DNA of 64,000 nt from Euryodendron excelsum. Taxonomy: Eukaryota > Streptophyta > Magnoliopsida > Ericales > Pentaphylacaceae. The stretch is taken from NCBI GenBank assembly GCA_033060915.1, contig CM065379.1, forward strand, positions 24,126,818 through 24,190,817. Direction: 5' to 3'. The notes beneath the pieces were generated by a model, which made no database searches, was not told where the DNA came from, and saw only the letters and a program-made list of their open reading frames with translations. Positions 1 through 11,290 of this stretch are shown here, piece after piece. A program made the translations under genes and the position numbers. Within the stretch, counting starts at the first letter, position 1. Every line of letters starts with the position of its first letter.

Positions 1-93
1 TAAACTTAAATTTTGCTATAACTAAATTTATTTCCAACAAAAACTATCGTCATTAACTACTATATCTAACAAGTTTCAAAATCTAATTATCTA

Positions 94-2821
94 GTGTGCA
101 AAAAACAATCTCGCCACTATACATGGCCTCCTGTACCACATCGAGGTGGCCTCCTCTCTTTCGTGGGCCTCGACTAACGGACAAAGACACGTGTGATGGA
201 CCGTAGTGTCAGATGTGCCTCTGGCTATAGGTCTGGTTGTGGCTTTGCCGGTGGCTGTGGCACTAGGTGTGACTCTGGTTGTGGCTGCGGATGTGGATGT
301 GGCTCTGCCTGTGTGATCTGCGAAACACCCTTAGTATCAATTGTAGGGGGTGCCACCACTAGATGAATTTGCTGCACACTACTAACCTGAATGACCTATG
401 ATGGCCCCTCTGGTTGTATCGTAGGGGAAAAATGGTGCCGACCCTCAACTGAGAAAGGCGTCTCTATTTGCTGCCCAAATGCTAATAATGGGTCGACATA
501 CCGCTAAAAGTCATCATCATCTCCTACTGACGAGAACCAATGCCCCTGGTCGTATGCAACGGGTGATGTAATAAGGCGATGGACGGTGCGACGCGTATGA
601 CCTCAGAACTACTCGGATGTGACGATGAGGGCACATCGTGTGACTCGATGTGATATGTATATACTAGCCTAATCGGAGTCACGTAGGTTGAGGATGGCTG
701 CGTAGCATCGAAATACTGCAAGAACTCTTGCGATGATGATCTGCTAGGAGGGGGAGTGGCTGGAGCTGCTGGTGGCATGGGAGGGGGGGCAGCTGGAGTT
801 GCTGGTGGCATGGGAGGTGGAGCTGCTGGAGCTGCTGGTGGCATAGGGGCGGGAGCCCTTGGAACTGCTGGTTGTGTAATCTACTGCTGCTCACGTAAGA
901 CATAAAGTGACCTCCTACACATGTCTTGGACCAAATACATGTCCTGTAGTGCCTCCGGCCTATCATATGCATATATAGCACAATTGACGAAATGATGTAT
1001 CACCGCGAAGTGACGAGTCTGCAAAATAAGTTGAAGTTTTTATGGCATTCAAACATTTATAATTCACAGTGAAAATATATATAATTTATGACATTACTAA
1101 CCGCAATCTCGACCGTGGAGCCAAACTCAAGGTATCCAGTAGTAGGCCGGTGAACTAGATTCCCTACTAGTGTGCGTGTGATACGGCAGTACCATACCAT
1201 ATACGGATCGTCATAACGTATGTCTGCAGCATCAATCACCCCAGCTACAATATACTCATGCCTATGCTACCATCGCTCCATGTGCTGTCCATGGAATTGG
1301 GTCTAATCAGTAGGCGGTCTCCCTCTCAGGTCAATAGCATGTAATGTGGGCAATGTATCATGAGTGGCAGGTACAAACTGTCTGAAACCAAACTGTCAGC
1401 AAACTCGATCTGGTAGATGCCACTCAATAACCTCCAAGCACAGTAAAGGGGATCGAGTGACCCATATATCACTCCTAACCCGACAATAATCAGGAAGTGT
1501 ATGCATGATAGCATCGTACGGCCTCCATATGAACTACATAGTTTACATTAATAGTACCCATTAATAAGCAACGACGATACAATTAAGTAATATGAATTAC
1601 AAAATTTGAAATTGTATACATACCTCGTCAAGTCACAAGCGGTCCAGCTGATCTCGGTAGACGCAGACCACATGAGTGAAAGTACTGGTAGTGCGATATC
1701 TAGATCTCCATCTGGCATAAACGTTCAACATAATATCAAATAAATTTCATATTTATAAATGTGTAGAGGTGTTAACACAAATCAAAAGGCAGTTATACAT
1801 ACCTAGCTCCCCATGGTCCACCGGAAAAGTGCACCCCCTCTATAACTAATGGCTGCTGCCCAGCAGTAGGATCATCCACAAGGTGCGGGCCCATGCCTGG
1901 GAATCGCTCGCACACCCATATCTGTACAAAAAGGGTCCACCAATCATGCTATAAATAAATTGTAATTAAAGACAAGCATTGTAAAGAAGCATAACATGAA
2001 CTATGTATTCAACCTGTAATAAAAGGAGTGCTCTTACAATCTGCTTCGCCCTAGTCCTCGCCGCCCGGCACATACTCTTGTAAAGCATGGCTAAAACTAT
2101 ACTACCCCAGCTATATGCCCCGACAACATCCAAGTCAAGTAGAAATGGGAGATATATGAGCCTCACCATAGTCTGAGAGTAATCTGTGAGTAGTATGCCC
2201 CCAAGCAGTCGCAGTATATAGGCACGTGCATGCCGCTGTACAGTAACCTCATCTGCATCCTATGGGAGGATTGCGAATGTCTGACGGAGCCATGCCATCC
2301 TAAGGCGGCCACTGTCAATCTCCTCTGCGGATGGGCTAACACCAAATGCCTGCATACATAGAGCCTGACAGTCTTGTAATGTAGTATGCATCTGTGCGCG
2401 TATAATAGGGGCCCCGTTGACCGGTAGTCCTAACAAGATGACAACATTCTGTAACGTGATGCTGGCCTCCCCGACAGATAGAAGGAATGTATGTGTTTTC
2501 GATCGCCAACGCTCTACCAACGCAGTAATCAATGGATGGTCCAAACGGATTCGACCAAGTCGATATACACCGTAAAAACCTGCCCGTATTATGTACTACA
2601 ATATATGTGGGTGTAACTGTACGTCATACAAGTGTGACCCCCCATGTCTGCATTTGAGCGCATCCGTACCCTGTGTAACAAAATTGTTGTAAACAAACTA
2701 CTTGTACAAAAAAATTGTTAACTTAAATATATACCCCATGCTCCCATATCTATGTCGATCGATGATGGGCTTGTAACGTTAGCACGGTGCCATCAAGGGG
2801 CCCTAGAGCACCTACATCCAT
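94..2821 (-). pseudogene. Plant mobile domain (PMD/MAIN-like) gene, six-exon, decayed
   Basis: Leftward gene resembling plant mobile domain proteins (MAIN/MAIL1-like, often annotated as aminotransferase-like or PP7-like). I see exons at about 2821-2735, 2670-2013, 1921-1803, 1711-1624, 1533-1102 and 1018-94, joined by GT..AG introns such as GCTAG|GTATGT at 1803 and TTTGTACAG at 1922. Family signatures in order are LTLQ in exon 1, then VGEASITLQNV and LLGLPVNG, then YSWGSIVLAMLYKSMCRAA, then IWVCERFPG, and late RYDDPYMVWY. The last exon encodes a low-complexity tail of repeated MPPA(A/T)PAAPPP units and a PHPHPQPQP stretch. In-frame stops occur (TAG in exon 1, TGA after AILP, several in the tail), so it is a pseudogene. 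It lies directly downstream of, and on the same strand as, a MULE transposase. PMD genes carried by MULEs are known in plants; host MAIN genes are the alternative. The start is the ATG giving MDVGALGP. Confidence 0.8.
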
Positions 2822-3336
2822 ATGTCCTGCCATCAATGGGCCCTAGCGTGCTACATCCATAATATAAATAATCCACAAAAATAAATCCACTGATATCACA
2901 AATAATCATTACATGGCTAAGTACCTACTATCCACTGATATCACAAACAATCCACAAAAATACATGCAAATAAATCCATCTTCAGTAACCATTATCTGAA
3001 ATATAAATATTAATAAACATCATTACATGGATAAGTACCTACTATCCAATACATAACTTAGCCAACTCGATTTGGATATTTACGCCTATCATGCCGTTGT
3101 TCCTTACAAATACCACAATTATTTGTTTGACGTTTTTTGAAAACGTCCATCTCATTGTGGATTCATTTTGTACTTGGATGACCGAATTTGGGCTCTCGTT
3201 GCCAACTCAGATCGGAAACTATCATTGGACCATCGTATGTAGCCTAATAATGTTCATGCACCATTGGTTCAAACAATGTTTCGTACACGCGAGCGTAAAC
3301 GTCCATGGTATACTTAGGATCAATTAAGTGCCATGG
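2822..3336. repeat. Spacer between PMD and transposase with short duplications
   Basis: No gene is seen here. A 35-bp stretch (2789-2824, overlapping PMD exon 1) is repeated imperfectly at 2829-2863. Another block containing ATTACATGG(C/A)TAAGTACCTACTATCCA occurs at about 2911-2936 and again at about 3023-3048, with further shared pieces (ACTGATATCACAAA.AATC) in between. The rightward 78-codon open frame at 3091-3327 has no family resemblance and is antisense to transposase remnants. Confidence 0.6.
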
Positions 3337-6040
3337 TTATCTACCCGACTTCACGCACACGGCCAGCATGTGCGAGCAAGGATAATGATAGATAATCCAT
3401 TTTCTGCAGTCACATGACAGAGGATTCAAATACATGGCATGTTTATGGTTCCCTTTCGTGCCTGCTGCACTTGTAACAACCTCGACAGAACCCCATGCCC
3501 TGGAATTGAAATATAATAACATGGTCATTGTATTAGAGTATGCGAAGTATAGAATTTATTACTAATCAAAATAAGTACATACAATTAAAATAAAATCTTA
3601 TAACATTACCAATTACAGATAATTACGTGATGGCCCACCGATTGAGCTTGGTACTTTTCTATCTTAGCTTGCACTTTGGATGTGTACCTCAAACTCCTTG
3701 TTAAGGCACGTTGAATTTATAGTCGATTATAATTGAAAGTGGCCACTAGGCGGTAGAAGGTAACCTGAACACATGAAGTAATGGGCAAGTCTCGTGCACC
3801 TCGAAGGACATTATTATAGCACTCTGAATCATTGGTGATTGTAACACCCCAACGATGACCTTCATCATATGCTAATGTTCACTTCTTTGGGTCCTTGTTG
3901 CACAAAGCACGATACGCCCTTGCCGCCGACTCTGACTTCATTCTTAAATTTTTAATTTCATCCATTGCCTCGTCAAACTTCTGCACTTGATGGGTAGTCC
4001 TAGCTTGCCATATGAGATCCTTAACTTTAACATTACCGAAATTTTTGTGGTAATTAATTTTAAAGTGCCTAAGGCAATATCTATGGAATCCAGCTGGTTG
4101 CCCTCGTCGTAGAGTTTCCCATTCATGTTTGACGGTGCTTAATATGGCTGCATGTCGATCATAAATCAACTTGACACCCCCCTGGCCCGGCACAATCAGA
4201 TGCCTGACATTCTATATAAACCATGACTAATCACGATAATTTTTTTATTCAACTAACGTAAAAGCTAAAGGGAAATTTTTTTCGTAACAGTTCTCGCTGT
4301 AGCAATCAACAAAACTCCTGTATATCTACCATAAAGAAAAGTACCGTCGATTCCTATGACTAGCGGACAGTGCTTAAAGCCTTCAATGCATGGCCGAAAT
4401 GCCTAAAATATTCTGCCTAGTGCCCTAACACCCAACGTACCCAATTCCAATGTTTCTAAAATCACAGTCGTGCCCGGGTTTCTGAACTCCAAGGTTCTGA
4501 TGTACCTTGACAACTTTTCATTGGATTCATCCCAATCTCCGAAAACCATCGCAATGGCCTTTGTTCTTCCAAGCCATGCTTTCTTATATGAAACTGTGAA
4601 ACCAGTATTATTTTTCACATTCTCGATTATGGATGCTATTTTTCAGTCAGGGTCTTTTTGTACACCACAACAAACAAACACTCCAAACTTTACTTAGGAA
4701 GGGCATTAACAAATAATTTCAACACATCTTACATTAAAATTAAAACTGAAAGCAACTTACTGCAACTTGTGTTTTAATTAAGTGTGCAATAAATGTTAAA
4801 TTCAGATTGTGGTGACCCAAACTCTCCATCCCATGTAAACATGTATGAGGCCCGGGGTATTGCGTGATCTAAAAAAAAACTGTGCTTCTTCTTCAAACAG
4901 GCATATAGTTTCCAAGGGCAATCGTAATTGCACTTGGTGCTCCAAACCTTTTTATTTGTTTTGTTTCCACAACATGATAATGTTTATTTTTCTTCACGTG
5001 ATACCAGTTACATGCATGGATCATTGCATCCTTACTTTGAAAACCATCCCTTTTGCAAACTCTGGATTAGCATCTGACCATGTCGGACCGCGATCATATA
5101 AGTCTCGACCACCTACGACATCATCTGCCCCAACCAAGTTCGTAAAAAATGGCATATCTAGAGTATCATGTAACACTTCATTAAGGTTCGATTCTTCGTG
5201 CCTATCGTCATCAGAGTCGTCATTTAATTAATTTCTCATTAAAACATCAATATCCTCATCTAAATTATCGGATTGAACGACATCTGCATCTTCATCTACA
5301 TGTGTCCCAGTCTCGTCTAATGCAACTAGGCGTTCCACAAGATCTAGACTTTCACTGGGACCGCCCACCTCTATGCACCCACCTTGGCCTGATGCATGTT
5401 GTGGGTGAGGTGTTGGTGGACTGTGAAAGTCATGAAATTGTTCAAAATTACTAAAGCCCTGCGAGAAATTTTTATTTGGGCTGAAGAGACTAGACATTCG
5501 TTGCCCTGGCCCTTCTTCAACTATTGTGCTTTGGCTACTCTGCCCAAGTGAAACCATTTGAGTAAATGACCCCAGTGCCGATACATCTCCCCTCTCTGAC
5601 AATAGTTCACCGTAGGTTTGGACATCTACCCAACTCACATCCGCACGACTTCCACTGGTGTTCATTGTGCTACCCTCCTCCATTACAACATATATTTCAA
5701 TACATTGGTGGTCAAGATATCCCAAAGGAATATTCAATACGTTTTGTAATGTCCTGTAGTCATTGATTGGCAATTTCTTATATATCATGATATCTCCATT
5801 TCGTTGGTGCGGGTATCTACATATGAACTTTATAGTCAAATGTTCTCAGTACTTAGCCATCATTTGCATAATCATGTCATGTAACACAGCAACTGAGGTT
5901 CCTATTTCAACATCATAACACGCACTAGCATCTATATCGTAGGATACACCTTCTCGGCGATCTCGTATTATCTTCCCCCCCCCCCAAATAAAATGTAACC
6001 ATTGTCGTCATTATTTAGCTTTGCCTACCAAACACAACTA
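3337..6040 (-). pseudogene. MULE (MuDR-type) transposase, fragmented
   Basis: Leftward transposase of the Mutator superfamily, which cuts and pastes DNA flanked by terminal inverted repeats in the nucleus. Reading from 6040: an N-terminal region (about 6035-5840) with one TAG and one TGA stop; an acidic linker (5839-5228); the MuDR DNA-binding region with GMVFK and NYDCPWKLYACL (about 5060-4870); a segment with GFTVSYKKAWLGRTKA (4618-4403); the first catalytic Asp in VIGIDGTFLYG (about 4370); a second Asp in IYDRH (about 4150); and a SWIM zinc finger CDC..WIIYHYPCSHMLAVC (about 3410-3350). Stops and frameshifts separate these blocks, so no full protein is made. Family members usually have 700-900 residues, consistent with this span. 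The PMD gene follows on the same strand after about 500 bp. Confidence 0.85.
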
Positions 6041-6989
6041 ACAAAGATGTCATAAATATACAAACTAATTAAAGATGCTTATCGAAAGAAAGAAAATTAG
6101 ACTTCGTTGTTATACTATTAATTTGTGTAAGGTGCATCTTTTTGAGCTTCTTGTGGTCTTCATTGTTATTGAGGTCTCCTTTAATAAAAATCCAATTGTT
6201 AAATTAAATTATGAATTTTTTAATTTATTTATGAATTATTTAAATAATTTTTAAATAATTTTATGTTAAATTTGTAAAAAAATTGTACTGTTTTTAAATT
6301 ATTTACATATTCTTGAACATATTGTTTAAATAATTTATATATATGTTCTAAACTTGCAAAAATAATTTTAAATTATTTACCACTTTTTACGTATTAATTT
6401 ATATATATGTTTATACATATTTTTAATTTTTACTATTTTAAAATTATTTACATATTTTTAATATATTATTTGACATATTCTTTAAATAATTATGTACACA
6501 TTTCTATTAAAAATAGATGCTGACTTTTTTTACCTACAAAACAAAATAATTACAATAAACACTACAACTAAATGTTTAATACAACAAGATGAACAAAACC
6601 AAAACAAATAAGACAACCGTATATATCTATGTCATGCTTTGCATTGATTTACAAAAACATATATATATACACTTAAGTATACATATACAGAAAAATAAGA
6701 CATTATTTATGCTTTTACGTACATATACAAACTTATATAACAGTGGAAACAGAAATAGAAATAGAAAGAGAAAGAGATAAAGTGTTATTACCTTATGAAT
6801 GGATATCTAAACAAAGCCCTAACTTCCAAGAGAGAGGTGTGAATGATGAAGATGTAAATGGCAAGCTCCAACCACAATATCGAGAGACAAAAATCCGGCG
6901 AAGAAGATGTTCAAAAGCTGAAAAACGCTCCTCAGACTCTCTGTGCGAATGAAATGAAAAGAGGGAACGCGGGTTTAAAATAGAATGCA
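6041..6989. other. AT-rich upstream region of the MULE gene
   Basis: No supported gene. From 6180 to 6540 the sequence is extremely AT-rich, with recurring AAATTATTTACATATT-like words. A run of ten or more C residues lies near 5977-5988, at the edge of the transposase. Short open frames at 6589-7005 on both strands show no family signal. This is probably the promoter and subterminal part of the MULE. Confidence 0.45.
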
Positions 6990-7125
6990 ACAGTGCTAGT
7001 TGCAATAGCGTTTTCAGAGAAAACGTTTTTTCAAATAGTGTTATTTTCTGCCGCGTATAAATACTGTAGAAACGCTTTTTGAATTAGTGTTTTCACTAGA
7101 AACGCTTTTTCAAAAAGCTTTGAAC
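6990..7125. repeat. Cluster of AAACGC(T)TTTT motifs, possible MULE subterminal repeat
   Basis: Within about 130 bp the words GCGTTTTC, AAACGTTTTTTCAAAT, AAACGCTTTTTGAATTAG, GTGTTTTCACTAG and AAACGCTTTTTCAAAAAGC recur in direct and inverted order, which would allow hairpins. The position just upstream of the transposase 5' end suits a right-hand terminal or subterminal region of the MULE. The matching left end would lie before position 1, so I cannot confirm a terminal inverted repeat. Confidence 0.4.
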
Positions 7126-7263
7126 TCGCCACACAGAATTAAGTTTAAATGAATCCCTATTCCAAAATAAAGACTATTAAAAGGCTTTATCATGGAAATT
7201 AGCCCTGGCACACTACCCATTATCATCTTATTTTCACTCTACCAAAACCTGCCACACCATGGC

Positions 7264-7414
7264 CGTGAAGACCCGATCAATTGGTCAAAAGGTAGGTGTG
7301 GTCTTTATTTGTAATTATATGAAACTTTGAGATTTATTCAGTAAATAGTCAAAATTGTTTTAAAAGACAAAATCCTCTCTCTTTCTCTAGGCAGTGACCC
7401 AGCCAACCAACACT
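7264..7414 (+). repeat. 5' LTR of outer gypsy, first piece
   Basis: It aligns with the start of the 3' LTR at 38051-38200 (for example TCAATTGGTCAAAAGGTAGG in both). The alignment stops at CCAACCAACACT, where element E1 is inserted, and resumes at 15081. Confidence 0.85.
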
Positions 7415-8805
7415 GTCCAAAAACTTGGTCGTTAAAAAAACGTGCGATGTAAACTGCAAGTATACGACCGCGATGTAGTAATAATTTTCTCGAGAAGTAT
7501 GAGATTGAACTCACAGGAACTATTTTGAAAAGTTGTAAGAAATCATTCCACGTGATAACTCAAAGAAAAGCACACTCAAGAAAAAGAAAATAAAAATCCG
7601 ATTCAGATTTGAGAAAAGATTTGATTAACTAACTAAACTAGAAAACTTGATTTTAAAGTAATAGAAAAAGAATCTTGGCAAGGATTGCTCCGATTGTTAG
7701 GAATTTGTGCTATTGATCTCGATTTGATAACTTAATTCATCAACTACGAGAGTGTTGATGAACCGAAGAATTTTGCGGTGAAAACATTTTAGAATTCTTC
7801 TTAGGTTCACGAAAATCCGTAATCACTTTTGTTTTCAAAGAGTTTTTATCAGGGATTCAAGCAACCGATATCCCAATACTTAACTTGTGTATACTAACTC
7901 AAGAATTTGATAAAAAAGACTCGATTTCGAAAGTTGGATCTCAAGAATACAAGAAGAATTGAGAAGAAGGATTAAAACATTGACATTCATGTTTATTAGG
8001 ATCAAATCGCCCAAAAACCCTTCAGTCTTTATTCTCCCGTGCCAAGAGATGCTTAGCTACTTGAAAACATTGAAGAAAGTTGGAAATCTTAAATAAATAT
8101 AAAGGACTTGAAGAATCTTGAAATTTGAATATGAAGAACTTGAAATCTTGAACTTTGAATCACAAAAACTTGAACTAAATTGAAATACATTGAATCTAAT
8201 TACAAGTTATTAAAAGTTAGCTAATCTACCTCTAAATCTACTCCTAAAGCCCTAAAAGTACAGTTAGAATGGATGCCTCTCGAATTAAGGTTACAAAGAC
8301 CTTTAAATAGGGTTAGAAAACTAAAGAAGGAGTAAAAAATCTCAGGCCAGGCTGTTGGAACGTCTTGCAAGTCGTTGGAACAGCTGAACCAACTCCTCTA
8401 ATCGTTGGAATGGCCAAACCAGTCATTGGAACGGTCTGCAGCAAACCAAATTTTGGTCGCTCAATTTTGACAACTTTAGAGTCCGAATTAGCTAACACGT
8501 ATTAGAGGAAAAGTTATAGGTTTTGAAGTTTTCTTTCCAATTCTATAAAAATCAGCTCAATCAGATGTCAGAGTGAAAAGTTATGGCCAAAATACTGAGA
8601 CAACACCAGCTTCCATTCTCCGGTTTGATGGCTGCGCATTCGCCTCAACCATTCTTACTTCCTTTTCAGCCTTTTAGCTTCCCTAACTTGAGAAATGAAC
8701 TAACTCACAATTATTTACAATATCTAACTAAAAGAAAATAAACCTATTTTAAAGCTTACAAAGGATCGATTAAAGGCCGTTGATTGCACTATTACAGTAC
8801 AATCA
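7415..8805 (-). repeat. E1 3' LTR
   Basis: It matches 13699-15080 along its length. On the minus strand it starts TGATTGTACTGTAATAGTGC (at 8805) immediately after the PPT. At the other end the LTR proper probably stops near 7426. The outermost GTCCAAAAACT (7415-7425) resembles the PBS-side spacer. Confidence 0.85.
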
Positions 8806-8821
8806 CACCCCCCAACTTTTG
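8806..8821 (-). other. E1 polypurine tract
   Basis: The minus strand reads CAAAAGTTGGGGGGTG and directly abuts the LTR start TGATTG. This is the expected plus-strand primer of the element. Confidence 0.8.
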
Positions 8822-10722
8822 CTAGTTCCTAGCAAAACTACTATAAGAAAACATAATATCCACTTTCGTAGGAGTCATGAATACATTTAGCGTATGCATC
8901 AAGTCTTTCAACCCCTAGGTTACCCCTAGTACACGAGTATAGTCTCATGAGGGCTTCCAGCGATAACACCCACAAACATCTATCCATGTCATGTCAAATA
9001 GATAGCAGAGATACAATAGACATGCAATGATTCCATTCGAGAGAACTTTTAATCTCCCTAAATCGTGAATCATGCAAGTTAAAGGCACAAAGGATCGAAG
9101 AGAGAAAATCACAGTGAAGTGTACTATCAATGACATATAACTCTACCGTCTCAAACTCATGCGATTACATCCTTTATGCTTCGATTCCAAGTCTCACAAG
9201 ACATACACTTAACTTAAAACATGAGCACACAAATTTTCTTAATGGAAAGCTCATCATAAGAGTAAATGTACAAGACACGCAATAAAAGCAATTCCAATTA
9301 TAAAAAATTACTAAAACGTAAGTGTATCGACTTGGCATAACTTCTTGAAAGAGTATTTACCGTTTAAATAACAACTAAAGAATTGACATGTAAGGACTTA
9401 TACTCAAGAGAATTGATAACTCATGTAATTCTGGATACACTAAGGCTATGTGAAAGAAAAGCCAAGAATAGGGAGAGAAGAAGAGATAATAGAACTTAAC
9501 ATATGTATTGCGCACTACACATGATGATCAATAAACACACACTTCGAGTTTTCCAATTTTCCCATAACGTTGGACTTCTTATCTTTCTTCACTTTTATTT
9601 TATTTTTTTATTTTCTTTTTCGTCCCTTTTTCTCTTTTCTTCTCTTTTCAACTCCATACAACTTCAACTTCACAAATTTATAAGCAATGCACCAACCTCG
9701 TATTATTGCAAGCAATTTAGCATTAGCATACTTTTCAAGATCATATGTACACAAGTATCAAGAGAAATATGTAAACATGAAAGGCTTAAAGGAATGAAAT
9801 GGCCTCCACCTAAAATTCAAAAAACATCAGGTCAAAGCTTCAAAAGAGTATAAGAGTCAATAACTCCAACTACTACTCAACAAGCAAATTATAATCAAGT
9901 ATAATGAAGCTATTCAATTAATGGAAGATCAACAAAGTATCCTTAAGTAATGTAAGTCACTCTGAATGACAATCATTTGGCTCTAAACTCACAAGGTAAA
10001 ATCTCCACCTTATAAGGATATGCATATACAAGAGAGAAACAAAAGATGTCGTATAGTATGCTAGTGCATAATAATGTAAGCTCTCTTTTATAATGGATTT
10101 ACGACAAAAACTTGTAATGGATCACAATACAAAGGTGAATCAGTCATTAACTCAAACTTAGTTTAATGCATGAAACAAAGTATCTCATTATCATGATTGC
10201 AATGATATGAATATAGCCATGGTTCCTCAATATAATACTCAACACATCTATAATCAATAAGTTAGAAAAGAATATGAAAAAGTGTGAGAAATATAAACCG
10301 TAGAACTGAACCATATGATATTCAAACCTTTATTGAAAAACTCTGAGTGTTCGAAAGAATACTCAATCAATGATCCAACACCTGAGAGTACTCAACAATG
10401 CATAACAAGGTTTGATATATAACAAAACTTGAAACTTTTTCTCGATTTTTCTATTTTCTAATTTCTTTTTATAAAGAAAGAAAAACAAAAACCAAAAAAT
10501 GAACTAGTTCCCACCCCCCAACTTAAATGACGCAATGTCCTCAATTCACAATACAAAGAAGAAAAACCATGAAAACATGTAAAGAGGGATGAGAAACCGA
10601 GTGGGATAACACCCTCCCTCCAACTAGGGAGAAACTCTAAAAACAAAACAAACCTAGAAACTAACAAAGAAAAACTAAAAAAACTAACCGAACTAATGTA
10701 CACTAACATGAATAAGCTGTAC
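8822..10722 (-). other. E1 3' non-coding region
   Basis: About 1.9 kb lies between the protease end and the PPT. No RT, RNase H or integrase signature was found on either strand; the open frames here (for example 9503-9853 and 10458-10709) are low-complexity. Near 10510-10550 the minus strand carries GAGGACATTGCGTCA followed by TTAAGTTGGGGGGTGGGAA, an internal PPT-like motif shared in form with E2. Confidence 0.65.
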
Positions 10723-11290
10723 TCAACCCAGATCTAGATCAAAATATGGAGTGCATGGCTCTAGATGTATGCAATGATAGGCCTTTGTCCCTTTACTTAA
10801 GATAGAACTCAACTTAATCCCATGGACACAATGGTCATAACCTAGTGGATCTTTGGCATTTACCCTCATGTGACAATCTTGCACTAAGTTCACGTCCCTT
10901 AACTCATCACCCTCTCCTACTACTTTAACCACATTGAATATATTCAATTCCGCAGTTATGTTTCCAAAAGAAATTTTAAGTACACCATTCCTACAATTGA
11001 TCAAAGTATTGGAAGTAGTAAAGAATGGTCGACCTAGAATGATAGGAATTGACTTGTGAGCACTAGAGCTCATCATAGGTTTGGTGTCAATCACAATGAA
11101 TTCAACAAGAAAGTAAAACTTGTCTACTTGTATAAGCACATCCTCCACCACACCTGTAGGAACTCGTATAGACCTATCTGCCAACTGTAAGGTAATTCGG
11201 GTAGGAAGTAGCTCACCCAACCTTAGTTGCTAATAAACAAAATATGGAAGCAAGTTCACACTCGCCCCCAAGTCAAGTAAAGCTTGGTCT
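10723..11290 (-). pseudogene. E1 retroviral-type aspartic protease, truncated pol
   Basis: The frame contains ITLQLADRSIRVPTGVVEDV and IPIILGRPFFTTSNTLI, the conserved post-catalytic part of Athila/Tat-type proteases (LADRS, LGRPF). A stop lies upstream, around LLPYFVY, where the family's region after the catalytic D(S/L)GA motif is expected, and the catalytic motif itself is not preserved. In autonomous relatives RT follows directly. Here the frame ends near FDLDLG and no RT follows, so pol is deleted after the protease. Confidence 0.75.

Noticed and set aside
4845..5231. Rightward 128-codon open frame
   Set aside because: It is the antisense shadow of the MULE DNA-binding region on the minus strand.
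9503..9853. Rightward 116-codon open frame with Phe/Leu/Ser stretch
   Set aside because: It comes from a T-rich tract in the E1 non-coding region; no homologue recognised and no conserved motif.
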